From the NCBI RefSeq assembly GCF_943734655.1, contig NC_071354.1, forward strand, positions 3,817,001 through 3,881,000: a DNA stretch of 64,000 nt. The letters are read 5' to 3'. Position numbers and translations under genes: made by a program. Of the stretch, positions 22,620 to 34,604 are shown piece by piece (the first letter of the stretch is position 1; every line of letters begins with the position of its first letter). This DNA is from Sabethes cyaneus. Lineage: Eukaryota; Arthropoda; Insecta; Diptera; Culicidae. Under the pieces are notes generated by a model. The model did no database searches. It saw only the letters and a program-made list of their open reading frames with translations, and was not told the DNA's origin.

Positions 22620-22930
22620 AATGTTGTGTGTTAGTTGACATGAGTTATATTTTTTTCAGAAATGGGTTTTATACAACCAAGCATGTTATTTGCCTTGTGA
22701 ATTAATGCGTTATAATGGTCGATAAAAGTTAATTTTGAGCTTAAGATAATTCCTAGATCCCCAACTTTATCACATTTTTCTACTGTTTGATTTCCTAACC
22801 TGATTGAGATTTCTGATGTGATTCGTTTTCTGCTAAATGATATTAGATTGCATTTTTCTACATTAAGTTCTAATATGCTTTTTACACCATATGTAGAATA
22901 TGTGTATTTCATTCTGGAATTCAATGTTGT
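22620..22930 (-). pseudogene. LINE post-RT fragment (jockey/CR1-like)
   Basis: The minus-strand 97-codon frame (22631-22924) reads LNVEKCNLISFSR, then VGDLGIILSSKLTF, then HKANNMLGC. This is the segment after the RT palm in jockey/CR1-like LINEs (lnvdKC...isF, vkDLGV.ld..l.F). A different family from the 5-10 kb LINE pieces. Only this block survives. Confidence 0.65.
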
Positions 22931-23149
22931 CTTTTTTATTTCATATTTCCAAAAAGTTCTTCATGTCGTTGGCATGTATTAGCACTTTAAGTTCCTAGAG
23001 AATGAAGGAAAAGTTCCCATGTGACAACCTTGAGGAACCCCATAAATGGCTTGAATTAGATTGGAGTTCTTTCAGTTAGTTAACGACGATTCAAGCCATT
23101 TCAGGAGCCCTGGCTCTGTTCCACATTTTCATGCAGATCAGTAGCTTCC

Positions 23150-23219
23150 AATTCTATAACGGGCATACAGGCAGACAGATAGACGGACGGACAGACAGAA
23201 ATTCATTTTTAAATATAGA
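23150..23219 (-). repeat. 5' end of a second Helitron-like copy
   Basis: On the minus strand this begins TCTATATTTAAAAATG immediately after the CTAG end of the neighbouring copy, then the 'gacagacag' run. It gives a direct end-to-start junction between two family members. Confidence 0.5.
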
Positions 23220-24035
23220 CTAGCTGACCTGGCAAACTTTGTATTGCCACAAATTAAACTGTGCTGTACATAAATCGTGAATCTCGGACGACTTTTATCA
23301 CGTAACTATGAAACCATGGGTAGCTTGATATACAAATTTTTAATTTTTCATCACAGTAAAGCAGAAAACAACTCCCACCATGCACCCTACGGCTTTCTTT
23401 CTGTTTTATTTGTCTGAGAGCCCCCCGTCCCCCTTCCAGAGAAGGGAGGAGTCTCAAATTATCATAGAAAAAACAACCCCCACATGCCACATTTGGTTCC
23501 ATTTGCTTGATTAGTTCTCAAGCATGCAGAACTTTGTGTTTCATTTGTATGAGAACTCTGCTTTTAAAAGGGGAAGGGGTCTCAATTCACCATAGAAAAA
23601 GATTCCTGCCCTCGAAATCTCCCACATGCCAAATTCGGTTCCATTTGCTTCATTAGTTCTCAAGTTATGCAGAAATTTGTAATTCATTTATGTGGAAGGC
23701 CTCCCCCCTCTTAAAGGGGAGAGGGGCCATAATTCCCTTCCTAAAGAGGGAAGGGATCTCAATTCACCATAGAAAAAATTCTTGCCTCCAAAAACACCCA
23801 CATGCCAAATTTGATTCCAATTGCTTGATTAGTTCTCGAACTATGCAGAAATTTGTGTTTCATTTGTATGGGAGCTTAACCCCTTTGCCGTGGGAGTGGT
23901 CTATAACCATCATAAGAACCTTCCCTGGCCCCAAAAACCCCTACATGCACATTTTCACTCCGATCGGTTCAGTAGTTTTCGATTCTATAAGGAACATAGG
24001 GACAGACAGACAGAAATCCATTTTTATAGGTATAG
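23220..24035 (-). mobile_element. Helitron-like non-autonomous element
   Basis: Read on the minus strand, it starts TCTATACCTATAAAAATGG and ends CTAG. Ten bases inside the CTAG lies a hairpin with 6-bp perfect stems (TGGCAA / TTGCCA at 23230-23235 and 23244-23249, 8-nt loop). TC start, CTRR end and a subterminal hairpin are the Helitron hallmarks; no inverted repeats or duplication are seen, also as expected. The interior is about five tandem 120-140-bp units (a C/G-rich run, 'cattcaccatagaaaaa'-type text, 'ccacatgccaaattt', 'tgcttgattagttctc', 'atttgtatg'). No Rep/helicase. Confidence 0.6.
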
Positions 24036-24310
24036 ATTGGAATTGAATTAGACTTGGCATAGGATTTGAAAATAAAATTTGAATTTGACTTGAAATTGGG
24101 TTTGAAATTGTAGGTAAATTGGATTAAATTGAACTTGAGATTAGACTTAGAATAACATTTGAAGCTAGACTTGAAACTGGAATTAAAACCGCAATTCAAA
24201 TTTTACTTAAAATTGAATCTAAAATTGGAACTAAAATAAACTTGAAATTGGGCTTATAATCAGACATCAAAGGAAAATTGAATTTGACGTTGGACATAAA
24301 AGAGTAAAGT
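24036..24310. repeat. Minisatellite of 'gaaattggacttg'-type units
   Basis: Degenerate ~12-15-nt iterations with recurring 'acttgaaattgg' and 'tttgaaattg'. Similar text resumes after the MITE (25600-25680) and appears inverted near 58330-58400, next to a purine tract. Confidence 0.65.
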
Positions 24311-24380
24311 CTAGGGCTTAAACGTCTTTCCAAGACTTCACCCTTCGTTATCGTCAGACTTCGCAGCCTGCTGTTATAGA
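24311..24380 (-). repeat. SINE-like repeat fragment
   Basis: Short copy of the 9711-9835 family ('aagacttcacccttcgttat', 'gcagcctgctgtt'). Confidence 0.4.
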
Positions 24381-24413
24381 GTTGAACATTAAATTAGTTT
24401 TGAATTTGGGCTA

Positions 24414-25599
24414 CCGTGACCGCTCCTAATTCTGCGTAGCTCCTAATTCTGCGCATTTTTCTTTATATATGTATTTTTTAATATTGTGCATAACTATGAT
24501 CATTGCGTTTTTTTATAAATGTCTGTTGAATATTACGTCATTATTCACCAGCGGGCCATAATATTTGAGAGCGAAATAATTTAACGAGAAACTGATAGTA
24601 ATTTATATGGCAGAAAACCTCGTCGTTAGTACCAACGCTAAGATTGTCCTAGAAAATTAACAAATTTATGATCGAAATTCTTTGCAATCATCAAATTACC
24701 CAGCGTAATTAGAAAGAATAATTAATTTTAGTCATGTTTTAGACTAAAAGTGTGATTGCATGCATTGCTTTCCTTAAAAAAATGCGATGCAATAATGCGC
24801 AGATTTTGGCACAGATTTTTTATTCATGTTCCAAATTCTGCGCAGTAATGTATCCTACGAAGAAATCGCAAAAGCATACGCAACCTCACCTACATGGCTG
24901 AGGTATAGAGGCATGAAAATTGAAGTAGAATCTTTAACATGCATTGATTGAAATCCTTTGCTGTGTCTCGGGGTCCGAACCTACAAACGCCAATTCATGA
25001 AACCATGTCTTATATTTTTTTAATGACCAATCTCATGGGGCTGTCAGGGAGTGGGGAAGTGGTTTCTATATGAAAACACAATTTTTAGTATTAGTCTAAA
25101 GTGTAATGTTCAGTATGCAGAAAACCCAAATCAATTCGCCCTTCACGTTATCGAGAATAAAGTATTTAAAATGAGGCAATCAAAATGATAACAATATTCC
25201 TTTGCCACCCTGACAGCACAAGAAGGTCGGATCATGTATTTAATTATGGTAATGGCTAATGTCGGATTTTTTGGTGGGCTTTCAGCGTATAAAGACATAA
25301 AAAGCATGGCAGGAGTATTTATTTTCACTTTTTGGGTGCGCAGAATTAGGAGCAAATATGCGCAGAATTAGGAACATGGACAAGAGAGTGCGCAGAATTA
25401 GGCACCGTGTATAAGTTTACAAAACAAAAAAAAACTCAATTGTTGGTCGACTTATAATTCCCATATTTTTTACCAGATATTATAGACCGTAGCACTACAC
25501 GTTGCTGCTATCCACGTTGTTAATTTAAATCTAGAATACTTAGAATAGCGGAAGAATCATAAAAATGTCTTAACTGCGCAGAATATGGTACGTTCACGG
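24414..25599. mobile_element. MITE with iterated 'cctaattctgcgca' ends
   Basis: The left end begins CCGTGACCGCTCCTAATTCTG. The right end, reverse-complemented, begins CCGTGAACGTACCATATTCTG. The motif CCTAATTCTGCG recurs twice at the left and, inverted, three times near 25335-25405. A second copy of this family is at 62430-62890, inverted. No clear target duplication and no coding content. Superfamily unknown. Confidence 0.65.
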
Positions 25600-25679
25600 A
25601 AGTTTGAGTTTGAAATAATACTTCAAACCGGACATGGACTCGAGAATGAGACACAAAATTTTACTTGAAATCAAAACCT

Positions 25680-26390
25680 AACATTTTTCATCTTATTCTC
25701 TCACTCGTTTTCCTTCTTTTCTGTTCTGCTTTTTATCTTTTCCTGTTCGATTTTTCCACTTTTTGTTCCGCTTTTTCTCCTTTACTGTACTTGGTTTTTG
25801 CTCTCACTTTCTCATCCGTTCTTGCACATCCTCCTTTGCTCATTTCTCTCGTTTTCTGCTTCCTATTACATTGTTTTGTTTTTCTTCGTTTCCTGTTCCA
25901 ATTTTTTTTGTTATATTCAGTTCTGTTTTTTCTCACGCTACAGTCGCTTACCCTTTTCAGTCTTTTATCTTCTTCCCTTTTTTCGTTTCCAGTTTTCGAC
26001 TGTGCCATTTTTTCTTTTACATCTTTAAAATCGGTTTTTACATCTTTTCTGTCTTTTTATTCTGTTTTTGGTTTCCTTTTTCTGCTTTCCTTCTTTGTTT
26101 TCAATTTTTACCTCCCGTTTTTCGTCTTTTTCTCTTTCGTTTTACCTTTAGACCGTTTTTCTGGTGTTTCTTTTCTATTTTTTCTGTTCCATTCTCGCAA
26201 ATTTCTCTGTCTATTTTGACATTTGACCTCTTTTTCTCATTTTTCTCGTATCTCTTCCTTTTTCTTCCTCATTATTCTTTATTCCCCTTTTGGTTGCTCT
26301 TGTTTTCTGTTCCGTATTCCCTTGTTTGTTTCTTTTTCCCTCTCTTTCTCTCGTTCTTTTTTATACCTGATGTTTCCTCTTTCACTGTTT
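25680..26390 (+). repeat. Pyrimidine-rich (T/C) tract
   Basis: About 700 bp of strongly strand-asymmetric 'ttttctgttccgttttc'-like text. Long Phe/Ser/Leu-rich frames here (up to 315 codons when fused to the LINE) are compositional artefacts. Similar tracts occur at 28130-28880 and, on the other strand, 57690-58310. Confidence 0.8.
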
Positions 26391-28130
26391 CTGCTGGTCC
26401 CGATGGGATTCCATCATGTGTTCTGAAAAGATGTGCTGCTGTATTCATACGTCCGTTATGCCTATTATTTAATCTATCACTCAGGCAATGCGTATTTCCT
26501 ACTCGTTGGAAGCTTTCCGTTATGATTCCAGTATTCAAAAAAGATGACAAACGTGATGTGCAGAATTACAGGGGCATTACATCACTTTATGCGTGCTCGA
26601 AGATTTTTGAAATTATTATGAATGACGAGCTATTCATCAACTGCAACTGCATTACATCTCGTCGGAGCAACACGGGTTCTATTCTAAACGTTCGACAGCC
26701 ACTAACTTAGTGAGCTTTGCTCAACCTGCTTGCTGAACATGAGTGCTGGTGCTCAAATAGATGCGGTATACACCGATCTGAAAGCGGTTTTCGACCGAGT
26801 TGATCATGGAATTCTTCGAGCAAAACTCAAGAAACTAGGAATCCCGCCTGCTCTTGTGGAATGGTTCCGATCTTACCCGACGAACCGCACTCTTTGTGTG
26901 AAAATCGGATTGCAACTTTCAGCATAGATTAAAAATACCTCAGGAGTACCGCAAGGTAGCAACTTAGGACCACTGCTTTTTACGTTGTTCATCAATGATA
27001 TATCGCTGCTGCTTCCGGATGGTTGCCGAAAGCTCTATGCAGATGACGTAAAAATACCCAGTCAGCATTTTCATATGTATAATTCGATTACAAATAAGAG
27101 TTACGTACGGATATGTATCCAACAAAATCGTATTTGACGCGCAAAAGCCGCTTATCCGTACCATTTTGGAGGCGATATACGCACTGAGGAATAATCTTGA
27201 GCGATACACTTATATAGGCATTTCAATACGATAAGATCCGATTAAGCGAGACAAACTTCATACAGCTATACGACTTTGTGCTGAAAATCGTATGTTTGTC
27301 AGCTACTAGCATTATAAACGATAGAATATCAACTTGTGCGCATTTTATTAGGATTTATTTACGAATCCGAGTTTGTTAAGAGATATTTACGATAATTTTC
27401 GAACATTGATATACGAGTTGGTGCAGGCTGGGTATTCAAAGGCATACGAAATAGCCTGGATTGCGATGAGCTTCAGCAGCTCGTTAACGTTTTTCAAAAC
27501 TGGTTTTCGCAAAATTTTCTGATTGTCAGCATCCAAAACTGTTGCATCATCTCCTTTCATCGGATAAAAAAGCCCATTATGTACAGTTACACCATGTCCA
27601 ATCAGCCACTATGTAGAGTCACGCAGGTACGTGACCTAGGAGTTTCTCTAGATGATGCGCTTTCGTTTAGAGTACACTACAGTGAAATCATTACAAAAGT
27701 TAACCGACAGCTTGGTTTTATTTTTAAAATAGCCAATGAGTTCCGGGATCCGTTGTGCCTCAAGTCGTAATACTACTCTTTACTGCGACCGATACTCGAA
27801 ACCAGGTCTGTTGTTTGGTGTCCGTACCAGAGTACCTGGATTGCTAGAATAGAATCGGTGCTACGAAAATTCGTTCGTTGTGCTCTGAGATTCCTACCTT
27901 GGCGTGATCCCTTGCTGCTACCAACTTACAGTGATCGCTGTCAACTTCTGGGTATGCAAACACTGGAACAAAGAAGATTCGTTGCCCAAGCTGTGTTCAT
28001 CGGAAAAGTATTAATCAGCGTAATCGACTCCCCGGAAATACTGCAGTGTTAACTATTATAACTATTTCAATCATTAAGACCACACATAGGTTAGATGAAT
28101 TTTTTAAATAATAAATAAACAAATAAATAA
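26390..28130 (+). pseudogene. LINE (jockey-like) reverse transcriptase, interrupted by a MITE
   Basis: Reads GPDGIPSCVLKR (about 26398), PVFKKDDKRDVQNYRGITSL, QIDAVYTDLKAVFDRVDH (about 26755; first catalytic Asp region), SGVPQGSNLGPLLFTLFINDI, and LYADDVKI with the YADD active site (about 27035-27056). After a 376-bp MITE it resumes FKGIRNSLDCDELQQL, VRDLGVSLDD and on to a C-terminal region near 28050. Frameshifts near 26650-26730 and stops (26925, 27768) inactivate it. An A-rich tail (28105-28130, 'aaataaataaa') marks the 3' end. The endonuclease part is absent; a pyrimidine tract lies directly upstream. Confidence 0.8.
27057..27432. mobile_element. MITE inserted in the LINE YADD region
   Basis: The ends CCCAGTCAGCA and TGCAGGCTGGG are imperfect inverted repeats flanked by TA on both sides (27055-27056, 27433-27434). 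Removing it with one TA leaves the LINE reading frame continuous from LYADDVKI into FKGIRNS, a clean empty-site argument. 376 bp, no coding content. Confidence 0.85.
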
Positions 28131-28880
28131 ATTCTCTTCTTTTCCATTCCTATTTTTCGCTCTTTTCCTAAGTCCTGAATTTTCGCTGTTCTATTTTTCG
28201 TCTGTCTACTTCCGTTTTCAGCTCCGTTTCCTCTCCTTTTTTGTCTCGTACTTTGTGATTTTTTATCCCATTTCACTTATTTTCTTTTTTTTCGGTCTCT
28301 GTTTTCGTCTTTTTTCTTTATTTCACACCTTTTCTATTCCGTTATTAATAGGTCGTGCTTTTCTTTTTTTTCTTCCCCGATTCATCCGTTTTATCTTCCG
28401 TTTTCATTTTGTTCTCTCCATTTTATTTTATTTTCGGTCCCGTTTTTCCACTTTTTCTATTCTCGTTTCTTCATTCTCCAGCTTCCGTATTTTCTTTTTT
28501 TTTATCCCGTTTTTGTCCCATTTTTATTCTTTTTCTGTATAGTTTATCTTTTTTGTCGCTTTCTTCGATTTCTTCAGGGTTCTTCCTTCTTTTCTACAAC
28601 TTTTCATCTTTTTCTGCTTTTTCCTTTATCTTTTTCTGCCCAGTCCCCTTGTCTTTTGTCACGTTTTCCGTCTTTTTCACTTTCATTTTCTTCTTTTTCC
28701 ATGTTTTTTTCTTTTTACGTTTTATTTTCCCTCCCATTCTGTCACATTTTATCTTTTATTGCTTTGCTTTACATGCTAGTTTTCCTCTTATTTTTAAACC
28801 GTTTTTCAGTTTTGGTTACGTTTTTCGCCGTGCTTTTTTTCTCCTTCCTGTATCATTTTTCTTTTTTTCTTATTTTTTTC
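28130..28880 (+). repeat. Pyrimidine-rich (T/C) tract, second copy
   Basis: Same type of 'ttttcgttttccgtctttt' sequence as 25680-26390, starting right after the LINE's A-rich tail. The open frames in it (95-198 codons, Phe/Ser-rich) are not genes. Confidence 0.8.
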
Positions 28881-29030
28881 TGGAGAGCAGCAGCAGACGG
28901 ACTACCTATAGATCCCGTCTAGACGGTAATCCGTCTGTGAATATGCTATGAAAATTCAGGAGTTTCACGTAATAAATTTGCTTATCGCAAAAATTGTGAC
29001 CAACTAAATTAGAAACTGCGGACTTTTGGA

Positions 29031-29050
29031 TTACAGAAACTATTTTGTTT
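29031..29050. repeat. 20-bp target-site duplication, left copy
   Basis: TTACAGAAACTATTTTGTTT, repeated exactly at 30588-30607. Confidence 0.8.
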
Positions 29051-29094
29051 CTTATTCTTATTCTTATTCTTATTCTTATTCTTATTCTTATTAA
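29051..29094 (-). repeat. Hexanucleotide tail (TAAGAA on minus strand)
   Basis: About seven copies of TTCTTA. Placed between a target duplication and the body of the insertion, it reads on the minus strand as an A-rich 3' tail of an I-type retro-insertion. AATAAA on the minus strand lies a few tens of bases before it. Confidence 0.75.
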
Positions 29095-30587
29095 TACCGT
29101 CACAGCCACAATAAAGGAATCCTGGAAATAATTTTAATTATTTCTAATCATAGAAATATTTCAAATTATTTTCTTGTCTGTATTGACATTTGCGAAACAT
29201 CCAAAATATTTCGCAAATGTTAAATCGGCCAGGCCAACTGTGAAGTATTGACGCAGAGACGATTCAGTGAAATGAATCTTGTGTGAATTAAGTTATTCAT
29301 ACACCGATACATTTCGGAATCTACAGGGGAAGAAGAAACGGGGACGTCTCGTACCAGCCGCTTCTGATTAGCAATTAAATTGATTAAGTTTTGATTTTCG
29401 TTGGGAGTATTTAGCTAGTAAAGGTTAAATAATACTCCGGACCCTCGAGGATGGGACAAGTACATTTACTTACTTGCCCTTGGTAAAAACCTAGGTTATA
29501 GCGCCTTTGGTCGCTCTTAATTGATGCACCGGACCCTCGGGGATGAACTTATGGCATTAACCACAAGCAAAGCTGCAATAGGCCAAGGTTATAGCGCCTT
29601 ATTTCGCTCTCTGAAATTATATAAAACATAAAAATTGCCAATATATTTGCATAGCAAAATAATGATGTACTTAATAGAACAATACATCTGAAGGAATAAA
29701 GAAGTAATAAATAACGAGTAATGAAAGTTATCGGTTCCATGTAACAACTTAATATCTTCTGCGCTTGTTCAATCTCGAATATTTCACCACGATTTCAGTA
29801 GAATCTCCCGCGACGTTCCGATGTTTATTGTTTCTTTGCTTCTGTTTTCGTCTGTGCAACAACTTTGATGTGTGACACTATCCGTTACAACCAGTTTTCA
29901 CCGTCTTCCTGAATTACTATCCAGTAATACAATTTACCATTGTCACTTCGTCATATTTTGCCATTTCAGACCCGCAATTTCGTTCTTAGTACTAACATAA
30001 TTGCATTATTAACCACAAATGTCAGAAGAGAGGCCTTCTGTATTCTCACTACGCCTTCAGCAATTGTCTATTTGTTCCTTTACTTTACACTCTCTCCGTT
30101 TTTCTATATTTCCGATAATAATTTTTTCACCTTATCAGCAATTATAAAATACACGCTTTTTCTACTGAAGTTCCCTTATTGCATCGTTTTTGCGGAACGC
30201 ATCGGCAACTATCACCAGCCTTGAAACACAAATTTTGTAGTTACCAACATCCGGACCACAGTGTTCGTCGAATACACATCATTACAGTGAGCAATATTTT
30301 GCTTGCAAGAATTTGGCAAACACAACTGCCGCAAAATCTTGTGCATTATCTTCCTATCACAACGACGGCGGAGCGAAATCCTGTTGCTGTCTTGACAAAC
30401 ACAAAACGATTTTTTTCGATGTGGGATCGCGACAAATGGTGAATGTAAATACCGAAATGAATTTTTTATGATCTTTTTATGATCTTCACAGTCAGTTATG
30501 TAAAATTTTCAATAAAATACTTTTTTCATATAAATTAGAAACAAAATCGGACTTGAAAAATTTTCACGTCATTTCGCTGCCACCGGT
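29051..30587 (-). mobile_element. Retro-insertion with 20-bp duplication, non-coding
   Basis: 1.54 kb bounded by perfect 20-bp repeats, with a simple-repeat tail at the 29051 end, so the inserted strand is the minus strand. No RT or endonuclease text is visible, so it is a non-autonomous retroposon, a SINE-like element, or a copy of an untranslated host RNA. It contains a ~93-bp imperfect direct duplication ('ccggaccctcg.ggatga' ... 'ggttatagcgcctt' at about 29437-29520 and 29530-29610). Confidence 0.65.
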
Positions 30588-30607
30588 TTACAGAAACTAT
30601 TTTGTTT

Positions 30608-33600
30608 TACATCAAACTTTACAGAGAACGTGGGGTACGTGCCCCAGCCTAGGCACTCCAGTGGGTATCGACAATCACTGTTTCGTTTTCTTTTAATTTA
30701 GGAAAATCGATCAAGTATATTTCTGACAATGCAAAACTACACTGGTAAATTTTCCAGCAACTGCCAAGCGGTCCAGCTGATCCAGCTGAAAATTGAAAGA
30801 AATTTGTGTAATTGAGTGTAATTGAAAGTCTAATCTAATTTTAATTGTATAAGTTAAAATTTTCCCAACAATGTTTTTAATTGATTATATATAGATCCTA
30901 GTATTTTTTCTTAGAAGACTGTCTATTTATTTAATCTTGCTGTTAAAATTCCTTGCAAACCTCATTAGCGATCCACAGACATTCAAGATGTACACAATCA
31001 GTGGTATACAAATCTATAATAAATAGTTCATTTATTACGCTCTTTCCGCTCAACTTCTTAGCGACATCGACCGCAGCAGAAATGCCTTAAGAGCCGTTTT
31101 CCCATTAGCCTCATCATAATCACCAATCACGATCGAAATCGAAGTAGAGGAAAACTTTCAGCTATACGAGAAAACTGTGCCAAGATTTTCTTTGAAAACG
31201 AAATACACGCGAAGCAATCACGTCAGAGATAAAGAGCATGAATAATGATAAATCTTTATCACTGTCAGCGTCTGTCAGATGGCTAAGCAGTTCCGCACCG
31301 TCGTCGGTAATGCATCCATCCAACAGCGGTATCATTTATCTTCCTTCTCAACTTCTAGCCGTGGTTCAAAATCCACGTGTTAACACCGCACGACAGTGTG
31401 GTACCAAACTCACCCATTCGATATGTCAAGCCAATTTGAATACGTGATTTATCTCACTATCGTCGTTCTAGATCGTCAAGTCTGAAATTAGCCCGGCACT
31501 GATAATGTCGCAACTTTCCCCCGGAACGGCAGTTAAAGTGAGAACTTGTCGGCAGGCACTTTGTTCTCACTTTCATATTCGCACACTCCATTGATTGTAT
31601 GCAAATTAAATAACCTGATTGCCTTGTCGTCTGTGTCGGTCGACTATCTGGCATCGATGGCGCGGTGCGTAATCCCTCAACCGCACTCCGAAAATCCGCA
31701 CGACGCAACTTGGCTAAGTGCCTCAAGTACTGCTAGTACTAGTGCTGCGAGTACATCACACGTTTCTGATTGCCGTAACAAGATTCAAATCGAATTATGA
31801 AGGGCGGTTGAAACTTATCCCGTTCATGTTGGAGGCCACTGGAGGGGAATGGCAATGGCAAATCCATCCGTATGTATATTTTCCTACGGAAAATTACAAC
31901 ACACGCTCGGGTTGTCGTTAAATATGCCGACATGCTTTGACCTTCCAGTTCACCCAGCTTGTCGGATTATTTAATGAGTTAATCTGGATGCTTCATAGTC
32001 AACACTAAACCGCCATAGATCAAACCAACAAGCATTAGGGGATAAATATAGAAATAGAACCACCACGATAAGCGGATTCAGTTTTCATAACAACCATCAC
32101 TGTACTGTGCTCGGTCACAATGCATCCGAATCTGCCCAACTGCTTCTATCCGTGTCCCTTCCTACACCCACCCGCGTGGAACCATTTTCCTTTCACGATG
32201 ACTGACACAACCGTACGAAGGTCGCCGACAGTCTCACAAACCGTGTATGTTTGTGTTGTGTGATACCTAGCCAGTCAACCAGCCAGCCAACCAGTACTTT
32301 CCTCCTGGAGTTCCCAGAGGCTGGCACATTTGCCTTCTGCTATAGAGAGCTAGCCGTAGGTGGAGAAACAGTCAACCCACTGCGATATTCATTGAACATA
32401 AAATTGAAAAACGAGACAGCTTTTCCGGTGTTTGCAAATGATATGTGTTCACCGGGACGGTGCACACACTTGCAGGCATATCATCCAGAATCTTGTCCCT
32501 GTTTATGGTTTACCTTCGCCTTACGGCTTCGCCGTGCTGCGGTGAAATTTAGATTGAAATGGTCCATTAAATGGAAGCGCATTGTGCATTACAGATTAAT
32601 TTGCCCGAGTACGAGTACCGTGCGCTTCCATAGCCAGTGGAAATAATATCCAATCCGGAATACAAGCGGATTGCTTGTCAAATAATTCTTCGCTGGCCAT
32701 TTCCATTTCCAACATTGTAGCAAAAATGAACACACTAAATCACGAAACGTGTGACAGTTTGTTTACTTCAGCAGTATCTTTCCAAAAGCTTTCTCTGTCA
32801 CTTTCTCTCTCTCTCTCTGTTTCGCACACATACAACGTACCTACACAATAATCCGGTCCTCTTACGACAGCCGGCGCACGAGCTGCGACAGAACGTACCG
32901 GTCGCCCGGAATGAAGGCATACCGACACGTAACTGCTTGTAATTTCCGCTTTCAGACCGGTGCGGTGTCTATTTGAACGGATACGACGAAGCCAGAAGAA
33001 ACGGCGCGACGGCGGCGGCGGCATGAAAAATGCGTACGCGAAATGGATGAAACACAAACAAATATTGTTATTCCTGGTAGGCATTTCTTCGTCGGTCCGC
33101 TCCGCCGGTGTACGAAGTGGCAATAAGTTGGGCTAACGAGCAAACTGTTTATGATAGGAATTTAATTTTTGCTTTTCCTTGAACCTTCGGAGGTCTTATG
33201 TGCTTTGGGTGGAAACATATTGAACGTAATGTGAGCCGGTAAGAGTGCGTGCGCTTGTTCTAGAATATCGTTTCGAATAGGCAGTTATGCGAAAGCTGCC
33301 GTACCGGCGGTGTTCTTTTAGGATAAAATTTCTTCTGAGAAGGAAAAAATAAAACCTTTGCAGTGAAATGAAATCTGGCGTCTCAAAAGCAGCCGATTTT
33401 GCCTTACTCGTTTTTAATTTTATTGACATTTGACATGTTTCATATTTCAATGATGAATTTTTCTAGCTTCAGTAAAGAGTTTACTCTAGCTAGAGCCTAG
33501 CCTAGGTTCTCTAGGACAAGAGGATTTCTTTTCCAATATTTAGCCAAAAGTAGAAGGGTCTGGCTCTAGGGATACGATCACAGGCTTGGCGTAGGCTTAT

Positions 33601-34327
33601 GCAAAGTTTGTATTCACAAAACTACATGATAGACTGAGAAATGTGTTTCGATTAAATCCTCATTTATTGCAACGGTAGTACTGAAAAGTGCCGTCTCGGA
33701 TGTTTACTGCGGCCCTGAAAACGGTGGTTTTAGGCACTGACCGACGAAATCAGCGATTTTAATTCGTTCTGGCATTTTGGCTCCTGAATCTGTTCGCTGT
33801 TTACTTATAGCCTACGCATTTGATGTTTCTGATGGCCATACGTGCCTGAGGAGCAAAGCGATCATACAGTATTTATATTGGGAACTATTACATTTTAATG
33901 TTTGGTTAATGTTTTGGTTTATTTTCACTATCTAGCAATCAAACCACAATCGTTTAATAAGAACAAAATAATTGTTGCATGCACCAAATCGTATGCAAAC
34001 CATCAACGATCAACATCTATTCTGAATTGGAGAATATTAGGGTTCAAAATACGGCAACAGGTCATAAACCGTCAATTTGCGAACCACATTTATATCTGGT
34101 GTTTAACCGGAATGACCAATGTAACAATCGCTGATGAATTACAAGGACGATGGCTGTTTATTGGTCGGTTTGAAGGCAGATACAAAGTAAACTCAAGTCA
34201 CTTTTGAGAATGTTAAAAATCGGTTTTCCTAGAGCAAGATGGTTTCGGCTAAGTCAGATCATTTATTGATATCTTAAGCATTAGTAGAATGTTTAAAATA
34301 TCACGCCTGATAAAAATACGCCCAAAC
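30608..34327. other. No recognised gene or element
   Basis: A CT microsatellite is at 32798-32819 and a short GGC repeat at 33012-33022. Frames of up to 131 codons (32251-32646; 32740-33123 on the minus strand) are unrecognised and probably chance. The sequence looks more unique than its surroundings. Confidence 0.45.
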
Positions 34328-34400
34328 CAGCGGTTCTCAACCTTTTTTTGTCCGCGAACCCCCTGACGATATTTTACAAAAAAAATGTACCCCTTGTAAA
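34328..34400 (+). repeat. hAT-like terminal fragment (CAGCGGTTCTCAACC)
   Basis: Begins CAGCGGTTCTCAACCTTTTT and contains 'gcgaaccccct', which is typical of hAT/MITE ends. A matching inverted end ('gcgaaccccct...ggaaccgctg') is at 55541-55580, 21 kb away. The flanking octamers (GCCCAAAC, CCTTAGAC) do not match well. Confidence 0.45.
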
Positions 34401-34604
34401 AAAACTCAATTCGTATGATTTTATATGTTACATTTTGTTGAAAAACATTGACCAAAAAAGGTTATCAGGAACTCTCGTCACCAATTTCCTGTGAGTGTTA
34501 CTCTGGCTCTGGTGACCATCCAGAGGTCGCCCAGTTTCGCCGTCGCAAGTCGCTTTCGATTTGGTAAAGCTATCTTGGGTCCCTCTGTTGCTGGTGCTGG
34601 TGGG

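Noticed and set aside
25665..26710. Open frames of 184 and 315 codons rich in Phe/Ser/Leu
   Set aside because: They lie in a pyrimidine-rich tract, where stop codons are rare by composition. Only the last ~110 codons of the longer one are real LINE text.
28255..28951. Phe/Ser-rich frames up to 198 codons resembling membrane proteins
   Set aside because: Low-complexity T/C tract; no domain and the same behaviour in more than one frame.
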